From: RGIG7213 sp045544195
GTDB lineage: Bacteria; Bacillota; Clostridia; Oscillospirales; CAG-272
NCBI GenBank assembly: GCA_045544195.1
Contig: JAZPYO010000034.1
Coordinates: 147,674 to 211,673 of the forward strand
Length of the DNA stretch: 64,000 bases
Reading direction: 5' to 3'
The notes below the pieces were generated by a model, which did not search any database, was not told the DNA's origin, and saw nothing but the letters and a program-made list of their open reading frames with translations. A program made the position numbers and the translations under genes. Below are positions 42,899-52,200 of the stretch, in pieces (positions within the stretch are counted from its first letter, which is position 1; each line of letters starts with the position of its first letter).

Positions 42899-43768
42899 TT
42901 ATTTATACCAACGGCAAGACGATCCGCAGGGCAGACATATTCCCGTCTGGGTAACGGGCAAGCCAACCTCTCTGCAATCTACCGTACCGCCCAATCTGTT
43001 TTTTAGATTTGTATTCAGCATATATCCTACTGCCGAAGGAGAAAATCCCGTTGTATAGGAATTTACAAGGAAGAAGAGCGGCTTATCGGACAGAAGACTT
43101 GCTGCCTTTGCTATAAGCTCGTCCACACATTCCTCAAGCTTCCACACCTCGCCGCCGGGTCCTCTGCCGTATGACGGTGGGTCCATAATGATTCCCTCAT
43201 ATGAATTGCCGCGCCTTATCTCACGCTCGATAAATTTCATACAATCATCCACAATATATCTTATGGGATTTTTATCAAGCCCTGAAAGAACAGCGTTTTG
43301 CTTTGCTTGATTTGTCATTCCCTTTGAGGCATCAACATGGCATACGGCTGCGCCTGCATATGACGCTGCCATCGTAGCACCGCCCGTATAGGCAAACAGA
43401 TTAAGCACCTTACCGCCGCCGTTTTTTGTCAAAATATCGGAAAACCAATCCCAATTCACAGCCTGCTCCGGAAAGAGCCCTGTGTGCTTGAAGCCCATAG
43501 GCTTGATGAGAAATTTCAGGTCGCCATAAGAAATATTCCAGCTTTCAGGCACATTGCACTTTATCCATTTACCGCCGCCGGATGAATCTCGTCTATATAT
43601 AGCATCCGCTTTTTTCCAGAGCGGACTTGTTTTTTTGCCCTTCCAGATTATTTGCGGATCGGGTCTTATCAGAATGTATTTACCCCATCTTTCAAGACGT
43701 TCACCGTCAGATGCATCTATCAATTCATAGTCTTTCCATTTGTCTGATACAAACATTGGTTGAAACAC
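42899..43768 (-). CDS. SAM-dependent class I methyltransferase (RlmI/RlmK-like fold)
   Basis: A 289-residue protein. The start contains WKDYELIDASDGERLERWG and the SAM site is VLNLFAYTGGATMAA with the following VCHVDASKGM. Motif IV is IIMDPPSYGRGPGGEVW. Together these match the group of RlmI-type 23S rRNA cytosine methyltransferases (PF10672), without the N-terminal PUA domain. The exact target is unknown. It lies six bases after ruvB and directly before ecfA1. Confidence 0.85.
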   Translation of the reverse strand: MFQPMFVSDKWKDYELIDASDGERLERWGKYILIRPDPQIIWKGKKTSPLWKKADAIYRRDSSGGGKWIKCNVPESWNISYGDLKFLIKPMGFKHTGLFPEQAVNWDWFSDILTKNGGGKVLNLFAYTGGATMAASYAGAAVCHVDASKGMTNQAKQNAVLSGLDKNPIRYIVDDCMKFIEREIRRGNSYEGIIMDPPSYGRGPGGEVWKLEECVDELIAKAASLLSDKPLFFLVNSYTTGFSPSAVGYMLNTNLKNRLGGTVDCREVGLPVTQTGICLPCGSSCRWYK

Positions 43769-43774
43769 CTTTCA

Positions 43775-44851
43775 TCAATCTTCGTTTTGGTCAAAAATAC
43801 TTTTTTGAACCGCCTTGCCCGTTTTGGACATATCTACTCCGAGATGTCGGCAGGCGGCGCTTGTTACGCATCTGCCCCTGGGAGTTCTGTTAAGAAATCC
43901 TATCTGCATAAGATACGGCTCGTAAACATCCTCTATCGTTATCGCTTCTTCGCCGATCGTTGCTGCAAGTGTTTCAAGCCCGACAGGGCCTCCGTCATAG
44001 AATTTCAGTATAGTCATAAGCATCTTGCGGTCTGTTGCATCAAGACCAAGCTCATCTATGTCCAGCTTTTTCAATGCATAATCTGCGATCTGCTTTGTGA
44101 TTTCGCCATCTCCTACAACCTGGGCATAATCTCTGACTCTTTTAAGAAGTCTGTTTGCTATACGAGGTGTTCCTCTGGAGCGCTTTGCTATTTCCTCAGC
44201 ACCGCCGTCCGCCGTTGCTATGCCCAATATATCAGCGCTTCTTTTAACTATTTCAGTCAGCTCCTGCGGTGAATACAGCTCAAGGCGTAAGAGTACGCCG
44301 AATCTGTCACGCAGCGGAGTTGTAAGCTGCCCTGCGCGTGTTGTAGCGCCGATCAAAGTAAATCTTTTAAGCGGCATACGGATGCTGCGCGCCGCAGGAC
44401 CCTTGCCGATGATTATATCAAGCGAAAAATCCTCCATCGCAGGATACAGTATTTCCTCAACAGTTCTCGGTAAACGGTGTATCTCGTCAATGAAAAGTAC
44501 ATCGCCCTCATTGAGATTTGTGAGCAACGCCGCAAGATCACCGGGCTTTTCTATCGCGGGGCCCGACGTTATTCTTATCGAAGTGTTCATCTCGTTTGCA
44601 ATTATCTGTGAAAGCGTGGTTTTGCCAAGTCCCGGCGGACCGTAAAGCAGAGTATGATCGAGAGGATCGCCTCTGAACCTTGCCGCATCTATATATACCT
44701 TCAAATTTTCTTTGGCTTTATCCTGACCTATATAATCGTTTAAAGTCTGCGGACGTAAGGAAGGCTCGCTATCCGAATCCTCCTCGGTGTATTCCGCACC
44801 AAGTAAACGCTCGTCAAAATCTTCGGTTGAAAATTCCTCGTATTCGGACAT
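43775..44851 (-). CDS. ruvB: Holliday junction branch-migration motor RuvB
   Basis: A 358-residue AAA+ motor: LRPQTLNDYIGQDKAKENL, Walker A GPPGLGKTT, Walker B LFIDEIHRL, sensor GATTRAGQLT and the winged-helix end with RTPRGR. RuvB hexamers pump DNA through RuvA-bound four-way junctions. Extra acidic residues at the N-terminus (about 30) are ordinary. ruvA lies 22 bases upstream. Confidence 0.98.
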   Translation of the reverse strand: MSEYEEFSTEDFDERLLGAEYTEEDSDSEPSLRPQTLNDYIGQDKAKENLKVYIDAARFRGDPLDHTLLYGPPGLGKTTLSQIIANEMNTSIRITSGPAIEKPGDLAALLTNLNEGDVLFIDEIHRLPRTVEEILYPAMEDFSLDIIIGKGPAARSIRMPLKRFTLIGATTRAGQLTTPLRDRFGVLLRLELYSPQELTEIVKRSADILGIATADGGAEEIAKRSRGTPRIANRLLKRVRDYAQVVGDGEITKQIADYALKKLDIDELGLDATDRKMLMTILKFYDGGPVGLETLAATIGEEAITIEDVYEPYLMQIGFLNRTPRGRCVTSAACRHLGVDMSKTGKAVQKSIFDQNED

Positions 44852-44873
44852 TTTTATCTTTACCTTTCTTTAA

Positions 44874-45464
44874 TCATTTCATCAGCTTTTTTAGCGCTTC
44901 CTTGATCATATCCTCAAGCGACAGCATCGGTGATATACCCTTCAAGGCGTTTACCGCTTCTGATTTTGAATATCCCAATACCATAAGGGCGTTCTGGGCA
45001 TCAGAAAGCGTACCTGAAGATACGGGTGTATCAGCTACTCCCTTTGATACCGAAATTTGCTTTGCTACCTTGTCCTTTAATTCAAGAACTATACGCGCGG
45101 CTGTCTTTGCGCCGACTCCGTTGGCTTTTGAAAGAGCTTTAACATCCTCGTTTCCAACCGCAATAGCAAATTTTTCAACAGTAAACGATGATAAAACGGA
45201 CATCGCCGCCTTAGGACCTACTCCCGAAACTGTTATAAGCAATTTAAACAGCGAAAGCTCCTCTAAGGAATAAAAGCCGAACAGCTCGACGGCGTCTTCT
45301 CTCACTGCCATATATGTATATAGCTTGACTTTATCCTTCTGTGATGAAGCAAGATCTCCTATAGTATTCGCGCTGACGGTCAATTTATAGGCAACACCGC
45401 CGACATCAATGACCGCAAGATTGCTTTCCGTATGCACAAGATCGCCTTTTATATAATAAAACAT
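44874..45464 (-). CDS. ruvA: Holliday junction-binding protein RuvA
   Basis: A 196-residue protein: MFYYIKGDLVHTESNLAVID is the OB-fold start, the helix-hairpin-helix segments LLITVSGVGPKAAMSVLS and LSKANGVGAKTAARIVLELK lie in the middle, and the C-terminal RuvB-binding domain ends MIKEALKKLMK. It clamps four-way junctions. It is 15 bases after ruvC. Confidence 0.97.
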   Translation of the reverse strand: MFYYIKGDLVHTESNLAVIDVGGVAYKLTVSANTIGDLASSQKDKVKLYTYMAVREDAVELFGFYSLEELSLFKLLITVSGVGPKAAMSVLSSFTVEKFAIAVGNEDVKALSKANGVGAKTAARIVLELKDKVAKQISVSKGVADTPVSSGTLSDAQNALMVLGYSKSEAVNALKGISPMLSLEDMIKEALKKLMK

Positions 45465-45479
45465 CTCAGAACCTGACCT

Positions 45480-45995
45480 TTACAGTAATCGTTTTTTCTT
45501 CTCGTTATAAAATCCTTTTATCAATGAGCCTCCCGTATGGGCGTGGCACACAGCGATCGCCAACGCGTCGGATGTATCGTCGAGCTTTGGCTTTGATTTC
45601 AGGTTAAGCAGCGTTTGCACCATAGTCATTACCTGCTGCTTATCAGCTCTGCCATAGCCTACGACTGCCTGCTTTACCTGTAAGGGTGTATATTCAAATA
45701 TCTGCAGGTTATTTTTCATTCCCGACAGAAGTATCACGCCTCTTGCCTCAGCTACTGCAATGGCTGTTTTCTGGTTTGTATTGAAAAACAGCTCCTCAAC
45801 CGCCATATCCGTCGGAGAGTATTTTTTTATGATCTCATTCAAGGTATCGTATATCGTGGTTATCCGTACCTCGACATCAATTCCGGGTTTGGTTTGTATA
45901 GCGCCGTAAGCAATTGTTTTAAAAGAGCCGTTGACGTAATCTATTATACCGTAGCCGACAATGGCAAGACCGGGGTCTATTCCGAGAATGCGCAT
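45480..45995 (-). CDS. ruvC: Crossover junction endodeoxyribonuclease RuvC
   Basis: ATG 45995 follows AAAGGAG; a longer frame from 46025 is rejected. The 171-residue product has the acidic catalytic residues of RuvC: Asp in ILGIDPGLAIVGYG, Glu in MAVEELFFNTN, and Asp in KLDDTSDALAIAVCH. It resolves Holliday junctions by paired nicks. It is the first gene of the 13-kb operon. Confidence 0.97.
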   Translation of the reverse strand: MRILGIDPGLAIVGYGIIDYVNGSFKTIAYGAIQTKPGIDVEVRITTIYDTLNEIIKKYSPTDMAVEELFFNTNQKTAIAVAEARGVILLSGMKNNLQIFEYTPLQVKQAVVGYGRADKQQVMTMVQTLLNLKSKPKLDDTSDALAIAVCHAHTGGSLIKGFYNEKKKRLL

Positions 45996-46037
45996 ATAAG
46001 CTCCTTTCAATACAAACTTTCCCATTATGATTATATT

Positions 46038-46067
46038 ATTATACTACCTTTTGAACGCTATTGTCAA
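46038..46067 (-). promoter_or_regulatory. Promoter of the ruvCAB-ecf-clp operon
   Basis: Minus strand TTGACA (46067-46062) and TATAAT (46043-46038), both perfect, 18-base spacer, 43 bases before the ruvC start. No LexA palindrome is near, so the ruv genes appear not to be SOS-regulated here. Confidence 0.82.
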
Positions 46068-46115
46068 ATACTATTTTGTGAATAATATATTATTATAATA
46101 ATAAATAAAAGTGCC

Positions 46116-46145
46116 TTGACAAACATAAGCGATAAATGGTATGAT
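46116..46145 (+). promoter_or_regulatory. Promoter of the nif3-rqcH-HAD operon
   Basis: TTGACA (46116-46121) and TATGAT (46140-46145) with an 18-base spacer, about 90 bases upstream of the ATG at 46234. Confidence 0.7.
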
Positions 46146-46233
46146 GAATAGGTCGGAGCTATTGAAATTAAATGCATCTTAATGCTTATTTAACACAATA
46201 GAACGATAAGCTATGCTTTGAATGGAGATAACT

Positions 46234-47001
46234 ATGCTTACAAATTCACTTTACGATTTTCTTGAAAGCAAATTACCTAAAACACTGTCGTGTTCTTGGG
46301 ATCATGACGGACTCGGCGTTTTACCGTCAGAATCCCACACAACAAATAAGGCACTTCTTGCCGTTGATATAACGATGAACGTACTGAAATACGCTAAGGA
46401 AAACGGATTTGATACTGTAATATCACATCACGCGATCAATTTTTCAAAAATCCCTGAGCTTACAGGACGTGATGTTATAGGAAAGCGCGCATTGTACGCA
46501 TATACGAACGGAATTGCCGTTATGGGCTTTCACACAAGGCTTGATGCATCGGAATACGGGATCAATATGCTCACCGCACAGCGTCTGGGCCTTACGGATA
46601 TTACCGTTTTCGAGCACGGCGGCGAACGTCTCGGATACACAGGAAGATTCGACGGCGGCATTGATTTTGACAAAATACTTGAAGATTACAAGGCTCTTAC
46701 AGGCTCTCCCTGCCCGGCGTATGTAAAGGCAAAGGAAAAAATCGAAACTGCGTTAGTCGTATGCGGCGCATACAGCGAGGGAGCGTATGTTTCTTCAGAG
46801 ATCGGAGTAGATCTGTTCATTTCAGGTGAGATCAAACACCACGCGTTGCTCGATGCTTACGATATGGGTGTTTCGTGCATCGGCGCAGACCATTTTCATT
46901 CAGAAAAAATATCTCTGGAGTGCCTGAAGCTGATACTTTCAGAACGACCCATACAAATAGAAATATATCCTTTTGAAAGCGAGATCAATTATGCCGTTTG
47001 A
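46234..47001 (+). CDS. Nif3-like dinuclear metal centre protein
   Basis: ATG 46234 follows GGAGATAACT; the in-frame ATG at 46222 overlaps that site. The 255-residue protein has the family's metal ligands: WDHDGLGVL near the start, VISHHAINFSK, GFHTRLDAS with the Asp ligand, and late GEIKHHALLDAYD and IGADHFHSEKISLE. Members (YqfO, YbgI, NIF3) bind two metal ions. Some have GTP cyclohydrolase or nucleotide-handling roles, but the reaction is unsettled. rqcH overlaps its end by 11 bases. Confidence 0.92.
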   Translation: MLTNSLYDFLESKLPKTLSCSWDHDGLGVLPSESHTTNKALLAVDITMNVLKYAKENGFDTVISHHAINFSKIPELTGRDVIGKRALYAYTNGIAVMGFHTRLDASEYGINMLTAQRLGLTDITVFEHGGERLGYTGRFDGGIDFDKILEDYKALTGSPCPAYVKAKEKIETALVVCGAYSEGAYVSSEIGVDLFISGEIKHHALLDAYDMGVSCIGADHFHSEKISLECLKLILSERPIQIEIYPFESEINYAV

Positions 47002-48706
47002 CGGTGGAATGACGTGTGCTGTCGTACACGAGCTATCTCAAAGTGCGATCGGTGCAAAGATAGAAAAGGTGTATGTACCGTGCAAGGATGAGCTTGTACT
47101 TCTTCTTCATACTAAGGATGGCGCAAAAAGACTTTCTCTGTGTGCATCCGCACACACTCCGAGAATAAACTTTACTAATATTGCAAAGGAAAACCCGAAA
47201 GAGCCGAGCGCCTTTTGCATGCATATGCGTAAGCATCTTATCGGTGCAAGAATAACGGGCGTTTTGCAGATAGATTTTGACAGGATCGTTATGATAACGA
47301 TGAGCAGCGTTGATGAGCTTGGATTTCCTACGGAAAAGCGTCTGTATTGCGAAATAATGGGCAAGTACAGTAATATCATTCTGACTGATGGAAGCGACCG
47401 TATAATAAACGTTATAAAGACCGTTGATTTCACAACAAGCTCAAAGCGTCAGCTTTTGCCCGGAATGACTTACTCGCTTCCGCCGTCGCAGGACAAAAGA
47501 AATCCGCTGAATGAAACGAAAGAGGCTTTCTTTGATCTTGCCTTGCAAAAGGATGATCTGACAGAGTCGTTCTTTATGCAAGAGTATCAGGGAATTTCTC
47601 CGCTTGTAAGCCGTGAACTATTCCATCTTTCCGGCACAGACTGTGAAAAAATGTGGTTCTATTTCAGCATTTACATAGATAATGCAAGATCAGGACGGCT
47701 TACTGCATATATGCTCAAGGACGAATCTGACAAGATATGCGAATTTACCGTAATGCAGATAACACATTACGGTAAAAGCCGTACTTGCGTCCAGTACCCA
47801 TCATTCAGCGAGCTTATAGATGCTTTTTATGAGGGAAAAGAAAAAAATGAGCGTATCAAGCAGCTTGCAGGTGACGTTTTCAATCTTCTTTCAAATGCAG
47901 AAGCACGGCTGAAAAAGAAGATAGCAACCTTGAAGCAGGAGCTTTCAGATACACGTCAGATGGAAATATTCAAGCTCTACGGCGACCTTATAACCGCTAA
48001 TATGTATGCACTCTCAAGAGGAATGACGAAGGCGGAGCTTGTGAATTATTACGATGAAAATGCACCCGTAATAACAATTCCGCTTGACAGCAGACTTTCT
48101 CCGTCGGCAAATGCACAGAGGTACTATAAAAAATACGCAAAGCTCAAAACCGCAACCGTTCATCTGACAGAGCAGATCGCAATAGCCAAAAAGGAGCTTG
48201 ACTATATTTATACCGTTTTTGACTCTCTTACAAAGGCTGACGGCGAATCGGATATAGCTCAGATAAGGCACGAATTGTATCTGTCCGGCTACGCTTCAAG
48301 AATGAAAAGCGGCATTCAGCAAAAGAATATCAGATCATCACCGTTAAAATTCATAACTGAAAACGGATATGAGGTTATGATCGGTAAGAACAATACTCAA
48401 AACGATACATTAACGCTTAAGACCGCATCGCCGTACGATTGGTTCTTTCACGTCAAGGACGCTCCGGGCAGCCACGTAATACTTTTTTCAAAGGGCGAAG
48501 AGCCTGAAGGCGTTGATTTCACACAAGCAGCAGAGGCGGCGGCATATTATTCAACAATGCGGGAAGGAGAAAATGTTCAGGTCGATTACACACAGGTGAA
48601 GAATATTAAAAAGCCCTCAGGCTCAAAGCCGGGCTTTGTCATTTACAAGACGAATTATTCAGCTGTTGTAACGCCGCATGATCACGTAAAGAAAAATGGA
48701 TCTTAA
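46991..48706 (+). CDS. rqcH: Ribosome quality control protein RqcH (NFACT family)
   Basis: The start is ATG 46991, inside the nif3-like end, with GAAAGCGAG upstream. The 571-residue protein has the NFACT-N domain (MPFDGGMTCAVVHELSQSAI to ITMSSVDELG), helix-hairpin-helix and coiled-coil regions near 290-440 (KKKIATLKQELSDTRQ), and the NFACT-R domain near 455-545 (NTQNDTLTLKTASPYDWFFH, KDAPGSHVIL). RqcH binds 50S subunits blocked by nascent chain-tRNA and adds alanine tails. Older names are FbpA or fibronectin-binding protein. Confidence 0.95.
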   Translation: MPFDGGMTCAVVHELSQSAIGAKIEKVYVPCKDELVLLLHTKDGAKRLSLCASAHTPRINFTNIAKENPKEPSAFCMHMRKHLIGARITGVLQIDFDRIVMITMSSVDELGFPTEKRLYCEIMGKYSNIILTDGSDRIINVIKTVDFTTSSKRQLLPGMTYSLPPSQDKRNPLNETKEAFFDLALQKDDLTESFFMQEYQGISPLVSRELFHLSGTDCEKMWFYFSIYIDNARSGRLTAYMLKDESDKICEFTVMQITHYGKSRTCVQYPSFSELIDAFYEGKEKNERIKQLAGDVFNLLSNAEARLKKKIATLKQELSDTRQMEIFKLYGDLITANMYALSRGMTKAELVNYYDENAPVITIPLDSRLSPSANAQRYYKKYAKLKTATVHLTEQIAIAKKELDYIYTVFDSLTKADGESDIAQIRHELYLSGYASRMKSGIQQKNIRSSPLKFITENGYEVMIGKNNTQNDTLTLKTASPYDWFFHVKDAPGSHVILFSKGEEPEGVDFTQAAEAAAYYSTMREGENVQVDYTQVKNIKKPSGSKPGFVIYKTNYSAVVTPHDHVKKNGS

Positions 48707-49433
48707 ATTACCGAAAATGATACTGTTCGACTATGGCAACACGCTTATCTGCGAGGCGGGCTGGAACACCTTAAAGGGTCAGATGGCTGTGTTTGAGCAC
48801 GTGATAAAAAATCCTCATAATGCGACAGCAAAGGACGCAGACGAGTTTGCCTTGCGTGAATACGAATACAATCTTTCACAGTCACGTGATGAATGTATAG
48901 AGATACACGAAAGACAGTTTATGCAGCTTATGTATGACTATCTCGGAGTCGAATTCGACGTTCCCCTTGAAGAAATAGAGGAAATATTCTGGAATGCGAC
49001 GTCAGACGGCGATATTATGCCGGGTGCTGACAAAATGATAGACTTTATAAACAGTCTTGGTATAAGAAGCGGCGTTGTAAGCAACATCGGTTTTTCGGGC
49101 AAGCTTTTGACAAAAAGAATAAACAGATTTTTGCCGAATAACAAATTTGAGTTTATACTCGCTTCAAGCGAATATGCGTACAGAAAGCCGCACAAAATGA
49201 TATTTGACATTGCTCTTAAAAAAGCGAATTTGCCTGCAAATGATATCTGGTTTTGCGGCGATCACACTATATGCGACATAACAGGATCGCACAACATGGG
49301 TATGTTTCCCGTAAGATACGATGAAAGATGCATAGAAAATCTCTGGGCAGGTCCAAAGGATATAAATCTTCCATTCGATCATCTTCATATCAATACGTGG
49401 GACGAATTTATTGATATTCTCAGATCAATTTGA
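48696..49433 (+). CDS. HAD-superfamily hydrolase
   Basis: A 245-residue phosphatase-like protein overlapping rqcH by 11 bases. HAD motif I is ILFDYGNTL, motif II VVSNIGFSGK, motif III YRKPHKM and motif IV WFCGDHTICD. Motif I has DYGNT, so the first Asp is kept but the usual second Asp is Gly; this occurs in some HAD subfamilies and may alter the chemistry. The substrate is unknown. It is the last gene before a terminator. Confidence 0.87.
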   Translation: MDLKLPKMILFDYGNTLICEAGWNTLKGQMAVFEHVIKNPHNATAKDADEFALREYEYNLSQSRDECIEIHERQFMQLMYDYLGVEFDVPLEEIEEIFWNATSDGDIMPGADKMIDFINSLGIRSGVVSNIGFSGKLLTKRINRFLPNNKFEFILASSEYAYRKPHKMIFDIALKKANLPANDIWFCGDHTICDITGSHNMGMFPVRYDERCIENLWAGPKDINLPFDHLHINTWDEFIDILRSI

Positions 49434-49443
49434 ATTAAACAAC

Positions 49444-49490
49444 AAAAATGCTCTTTGAACAACTTTACGTTATTCAAAGAGCATTTTTTT
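49444..49490. terminator. Bidirectional terminator
   Basis: AAAAATGCTCTTTGAA (49444-49459) pairs with TTCAAAGAGCATTTTT (49473-49488), with further Ts, between the convergent HAD gene and the solute-binding protein gene. Confidence 0.92.
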
Positions 49491-49494
49491 AATT

Positions 49495-50979
49495 TCAAGA
49501 TGATTGATTTTGAGCGATCTTGTCTATATCATCCTGCATATAGCTTATCGCCCTTTTCATAGAACGCTTGTACAGTGTTGCAAACGATGTTTGATCCTGC
49601 ATAAGCAGCGTTGAAAATGCATTTCCGAGACCGCCCCAGTTAAACATATGAAATCCGCCGAGGTCGAATGTTCTTGAAGCAAGAATTATATCAAGCATTT
49701 CGCTTGATTCCTCATCTCTGAACGATTTGCCCGTAAGTGCGATATCGTAATACGCAGGGGTAAGTGTATACATTGATTTTGCCGACATTGCTTCAACGAG
49801 CGCTGCAACATTCTCAACGTTTTTGCACGTATACGGAATACTGAGCAATGCGGTAGTTGAATGAACGAAATGTCCGTAGTTCTTTTGAGATGACTCAAAT
49901 TTCGGGAACGGAAGTATGCCGAAATTGATATCCATCGTGCGAAGTCTAAGCGCAAGCTGTAATACCTCTGCCAAAAACAGCGATCTTCCCGACTCAAAAA
50001 CCTGCTGAGTTTCAACGGAAGAAAGCCCCGATCTGTCAGAAGAAAATACTACCGATTGGTCTGTCCATAATAATACGCTCTTTTCAAGAACTCTCGTTAT
50101 GTAATCAACGTACGATGATGAGGTGTCGAAATAAGGAAGGTCAGATTCATCCTTTGATACAACCGATTTTCCACTTGCATAGAACAGTGCCTCGCACGTT
50201 GAATTGTGCGTAGACATTCCGAATGTATCAGAATCCCATTCAACAACGCCGTCGCCGTCGTCGTGAGCAACGAGCTGCATCATTTCAAGAAATCTGTCAA
50301 ATGTCCATGTATTGTTTTTGACCTCCGCATACGGATCAAGACCGTACTGTGCTGCAAGCTGCTTATTGAACATCATTATCCAGGTGGCATCATTATCCAT
50401 AATGGAAATATCACCTGTGGCAAAATAGTTTGAGCCTGAAATGGAGCAATTTACTCTCATAGTCTGATCCCACCATGGCTGCGAAAGATCAAGGTATTCA
50501 AGATCGTTAAGATCGACCAGAAGCTGATCCTGCATGAGAGTTATAGTAGAAGCAGTATTGCACATAAGCACCTGAAATTCATCAAGACCGCTTTTTATAC
50601 TGTTTCTTGCAGTGCTTCCGGGGGTATCGGTTGCGACCTCTTTGATCTTACAATTATACTTTGCCTCAATGAATGAGTTTCTTTTGAATACAGCGGAAAC
50701 TACGGGATCATCGCTGTCACTTTCCGCGAAAATATCCTTGGAACGCCAATCGGCATTATTTACGCCCTCACCCATAACAAGAAACGTTATATCGCTTCCT
50801 CCAAAATCGAGATTTTCGGGAAGATAATCCGGGTAAAGCTCATCATTCTGAAGCTGTGTCGTCTCGCTTGGCAAGTCTTCTTTTTCGCTGTTTGAGCAAG
50901 CAGCAAGTGATATTAATGAAAGCACCGTGACAGTAGCCAAAAAGAGCGAAAGGCAACGTTTTTTATTCAACTTATTCAC
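49495..50979 (-). CDS. Extracellular solute-binding lipoprotein (sugar-type, family 1)
   Basis: A 494-residue lipoprotein: lipobox LAAC with Cys near 28, acidic linker, then a mature domain of the MalE/UgpB type. GGSDITFLVMGEGVNNADWR, LLVDLNDLEYLDLSQPWWDQ, NDATWIMMFNKQLAAQYGLDP and FGILPFPKFE are typical. It would capture an oligosaccharide for an ABC importer. No permease or ATPase gene is next to it, so it is an orphan in this window. It is the last gene of the operon that starts at 54957, four bases after the isomerase gene. Confidence 0.88.
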   Translation of the reverse strand: MNKLNKKRCLSLFLATVTVLSLISLAACSNSEKEDLPSETTQLQNDELYPDYLPENLDFGGSDITFLVMGEGVNNADWRSKDIFAESDSDDPVVSAVFKRNSFIEAKYNCKIKEVATDTPGSTARNSIKSGLDEFQVLMCNTASTITLMQDQLLVDLNDLEYLDLSQPWWDQTMRVNCSISGSNYFATGDISIMDNDATWIMMFNKQLAAQYGLDPYAEVKNNTWTFDRFLEMMQLVAHDDGDGVVEWDSDTFGMSTHNSTCEALFYASGKSVVSKDESDLPYFDTSSSYVDYITRVLEKSVLLWTDQSVVFSSDRSGLSSVETQQVFESGRSLFLAEVLQLALRLRTMDINFGILPFPKFESSQKNYGHFVHSTTALLSIPYTCKNVENVAALVEAMSAKSMYTLTPAYYDIALTGKSFRDEESSEMLDIILASRTFDLGGFHMFNWGGLGNAFSTLLMQDQTSFATLYKRSMKRAISYMQDDIDKIAQNQSS

Positions 50980-50983
50980 CTCT

Positions 50984-51700
50984 TCAAAGCGTTTTCAGAT
51001 ATTCAAAGCAAGCTGTACATTCCTCAACACCGCTCGGTGTAAGCGTTTCACTCTCCACTATTATATCAATACCCATTTCAATTGCTTTCTTGTGAACCGC
51101 AGCAACAGGAGCCTGACCCATTCCGAGCGGCATTCCTTTGCCGTCGGCAAGACCGTCCTTGAGATGTATGCATATCAGTCTGTCCTTATACCTTTCGAGT
51201 GTTTCTATAGGATCAAGTCCTGCGTGGAACACCCAAAATGTATCTATCTCAAGGAATAATGACGTTTTTTCAATTATATCCTTGTACGGAACGGAGCCAT
51301 CGGTATTGACCTTGAATTCACCGCTGTGATTGTGAAATGCAAGACGTATGCCTTCCTTTTCCAGCATAGGCTGATACTTATTCACAAGAACACAGAATTC
51401 GTCGATCTTGCTCTGATCTGAAAGATCATGGATCGGGATTATATAGTTCTTGTTTCCTATTGCCTTATGAAAAGCAACGGTTTCATCATAATTCTGAATA
51501 AGCTCGTGCAAGCCTGTGTGCGTGCCGAAAAGCTCAATATCATTTTCGGAAAGAAACTTGTTTACTTCTTCGGCGCTATGCCCGAAAAAACCTGCAAATT
51601 CTATCATTTTATAACCGATCTGCGACGCTTTTTTTACAGCACCCTCAAAATCGGTCTGTGCAAGATCACGCATACTGTAAAGCTGAATACCGTATTTCAT
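50984..51700 (-). CDS. Sugar phosphate isomerase/epimerase (AP endonuclease 2-like TIM barrel)
   Basis: ATG 51700 gives MKYGIQLYSMRDL, the usual start; a TTG two codons earlier is possible. The 238-residue protein matches the xylose-isomerase-like TIM barrel (PF01261): IEFAGFFGHSAEEV, LAFHNHSGEF with a metal-binding His, LEIDTFWVFHAG and ICIHLKDG, then VESETLTPSG with the final Glu. Members isomerise or epimerise free or phosphorylated sugars. The solute-binding protein and the GH99-like gene in the same operon support a glycan role. Confidence 0.9.
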   Translation of the reverse strand: MKYGIQLYSMRDLAQTDFEGAVKKASQIGYKMIEFAGFFGHSAEEVNKFLSENDIELFGTHTGLHELIQNYDETVAFHKAIGNKNYIIPIHDLSDQSKIDEFCVLVNKYQPMLEKEGIRLAFHNHSGEFKVNTDGSVPYKDIIEKTSLFLEIDTFWVFHAGLDPIETLERYKDRLICIHLKDGLADGKGMPLGMGQAPVAAVHKKAIEMGIDIIVESETLTPSGVEECTACFEYLKTL

Positions 51701-51718
51701 AATCAAATACCGCTTTCT

Positions 51719-52189
51719 TTATATGATCTCTATTTTTTCTATCTTCTGAGGTACAATGGGTTTATCGGAAAAATCGGTACTCACGCTTGCGATCTCGTCA
51801 AGAACATCAAAGCCTTCAACGAGCTTGCCGAAAGCAGCGTAAGATCCGTCAAGATGCGGAGCATCCTCATGCATAATAAAGAACTGCGAGCCTGCCGAAT
51901 CAGGATCAGGTGTGCGAGCCATTGAAATAACACCTCTCGTGTGCTTCAGATCGTTTTTAACACCGTTTGAGTTGAATTCGCCCTTGATCGTGTAGCCGGG
52001 ACCGCCTCTGCCTGTTCCGTGAGGACAACCGCCCTGTATCATAAATCCGGGGATAACTCTGTGAAATATCAATCCGTTATAAAAGCCCTTGTTTATGAGA
52101 TCTTCAAAATTTTTAACTGTTATCGGCGCGATTTCAGGATAAAGCTCCAGCTTCATTACGCCGCCGTTTTCCATAGTTATCTGTATCAT
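51719..52189 (-). CDS. Cytoplasmic cyclophilin-type peptidyl-prolyl isomerase
   Basis: A 156-residue single-domain cyclophilin: APITVKNFEDLINKGFYNGL, FHRVIPGFMIQGG with the catalytic Arg in FHRV, GVISMARTPDPDSAGSQFFI and FGKLVEGFDVLDEI. It has no signal peptide. It speeds proline isomerisation in folding proteins. It is paired with a lipoprotein cyclophilin 11 bases upstream, so one transcript serves both sides of the membrane. Confidence 0.95.
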   Translation of the reverse strand: MIQITMENGGVMKLELYPEIAPITVKNFEDLINKGFYNGLIFHRVIPGFMIQGGCPHGTGRGGPGYTIKGEFNSNGVKNDLKHTRGVISMARTPDPDSAGSQFFIMHEDAPHLDGSYAAFGKLVEGFDVLDEIASVSTDFSDKPIVPQKIEKIEII

Positions 52190-52200
52190 AATATTACTCC

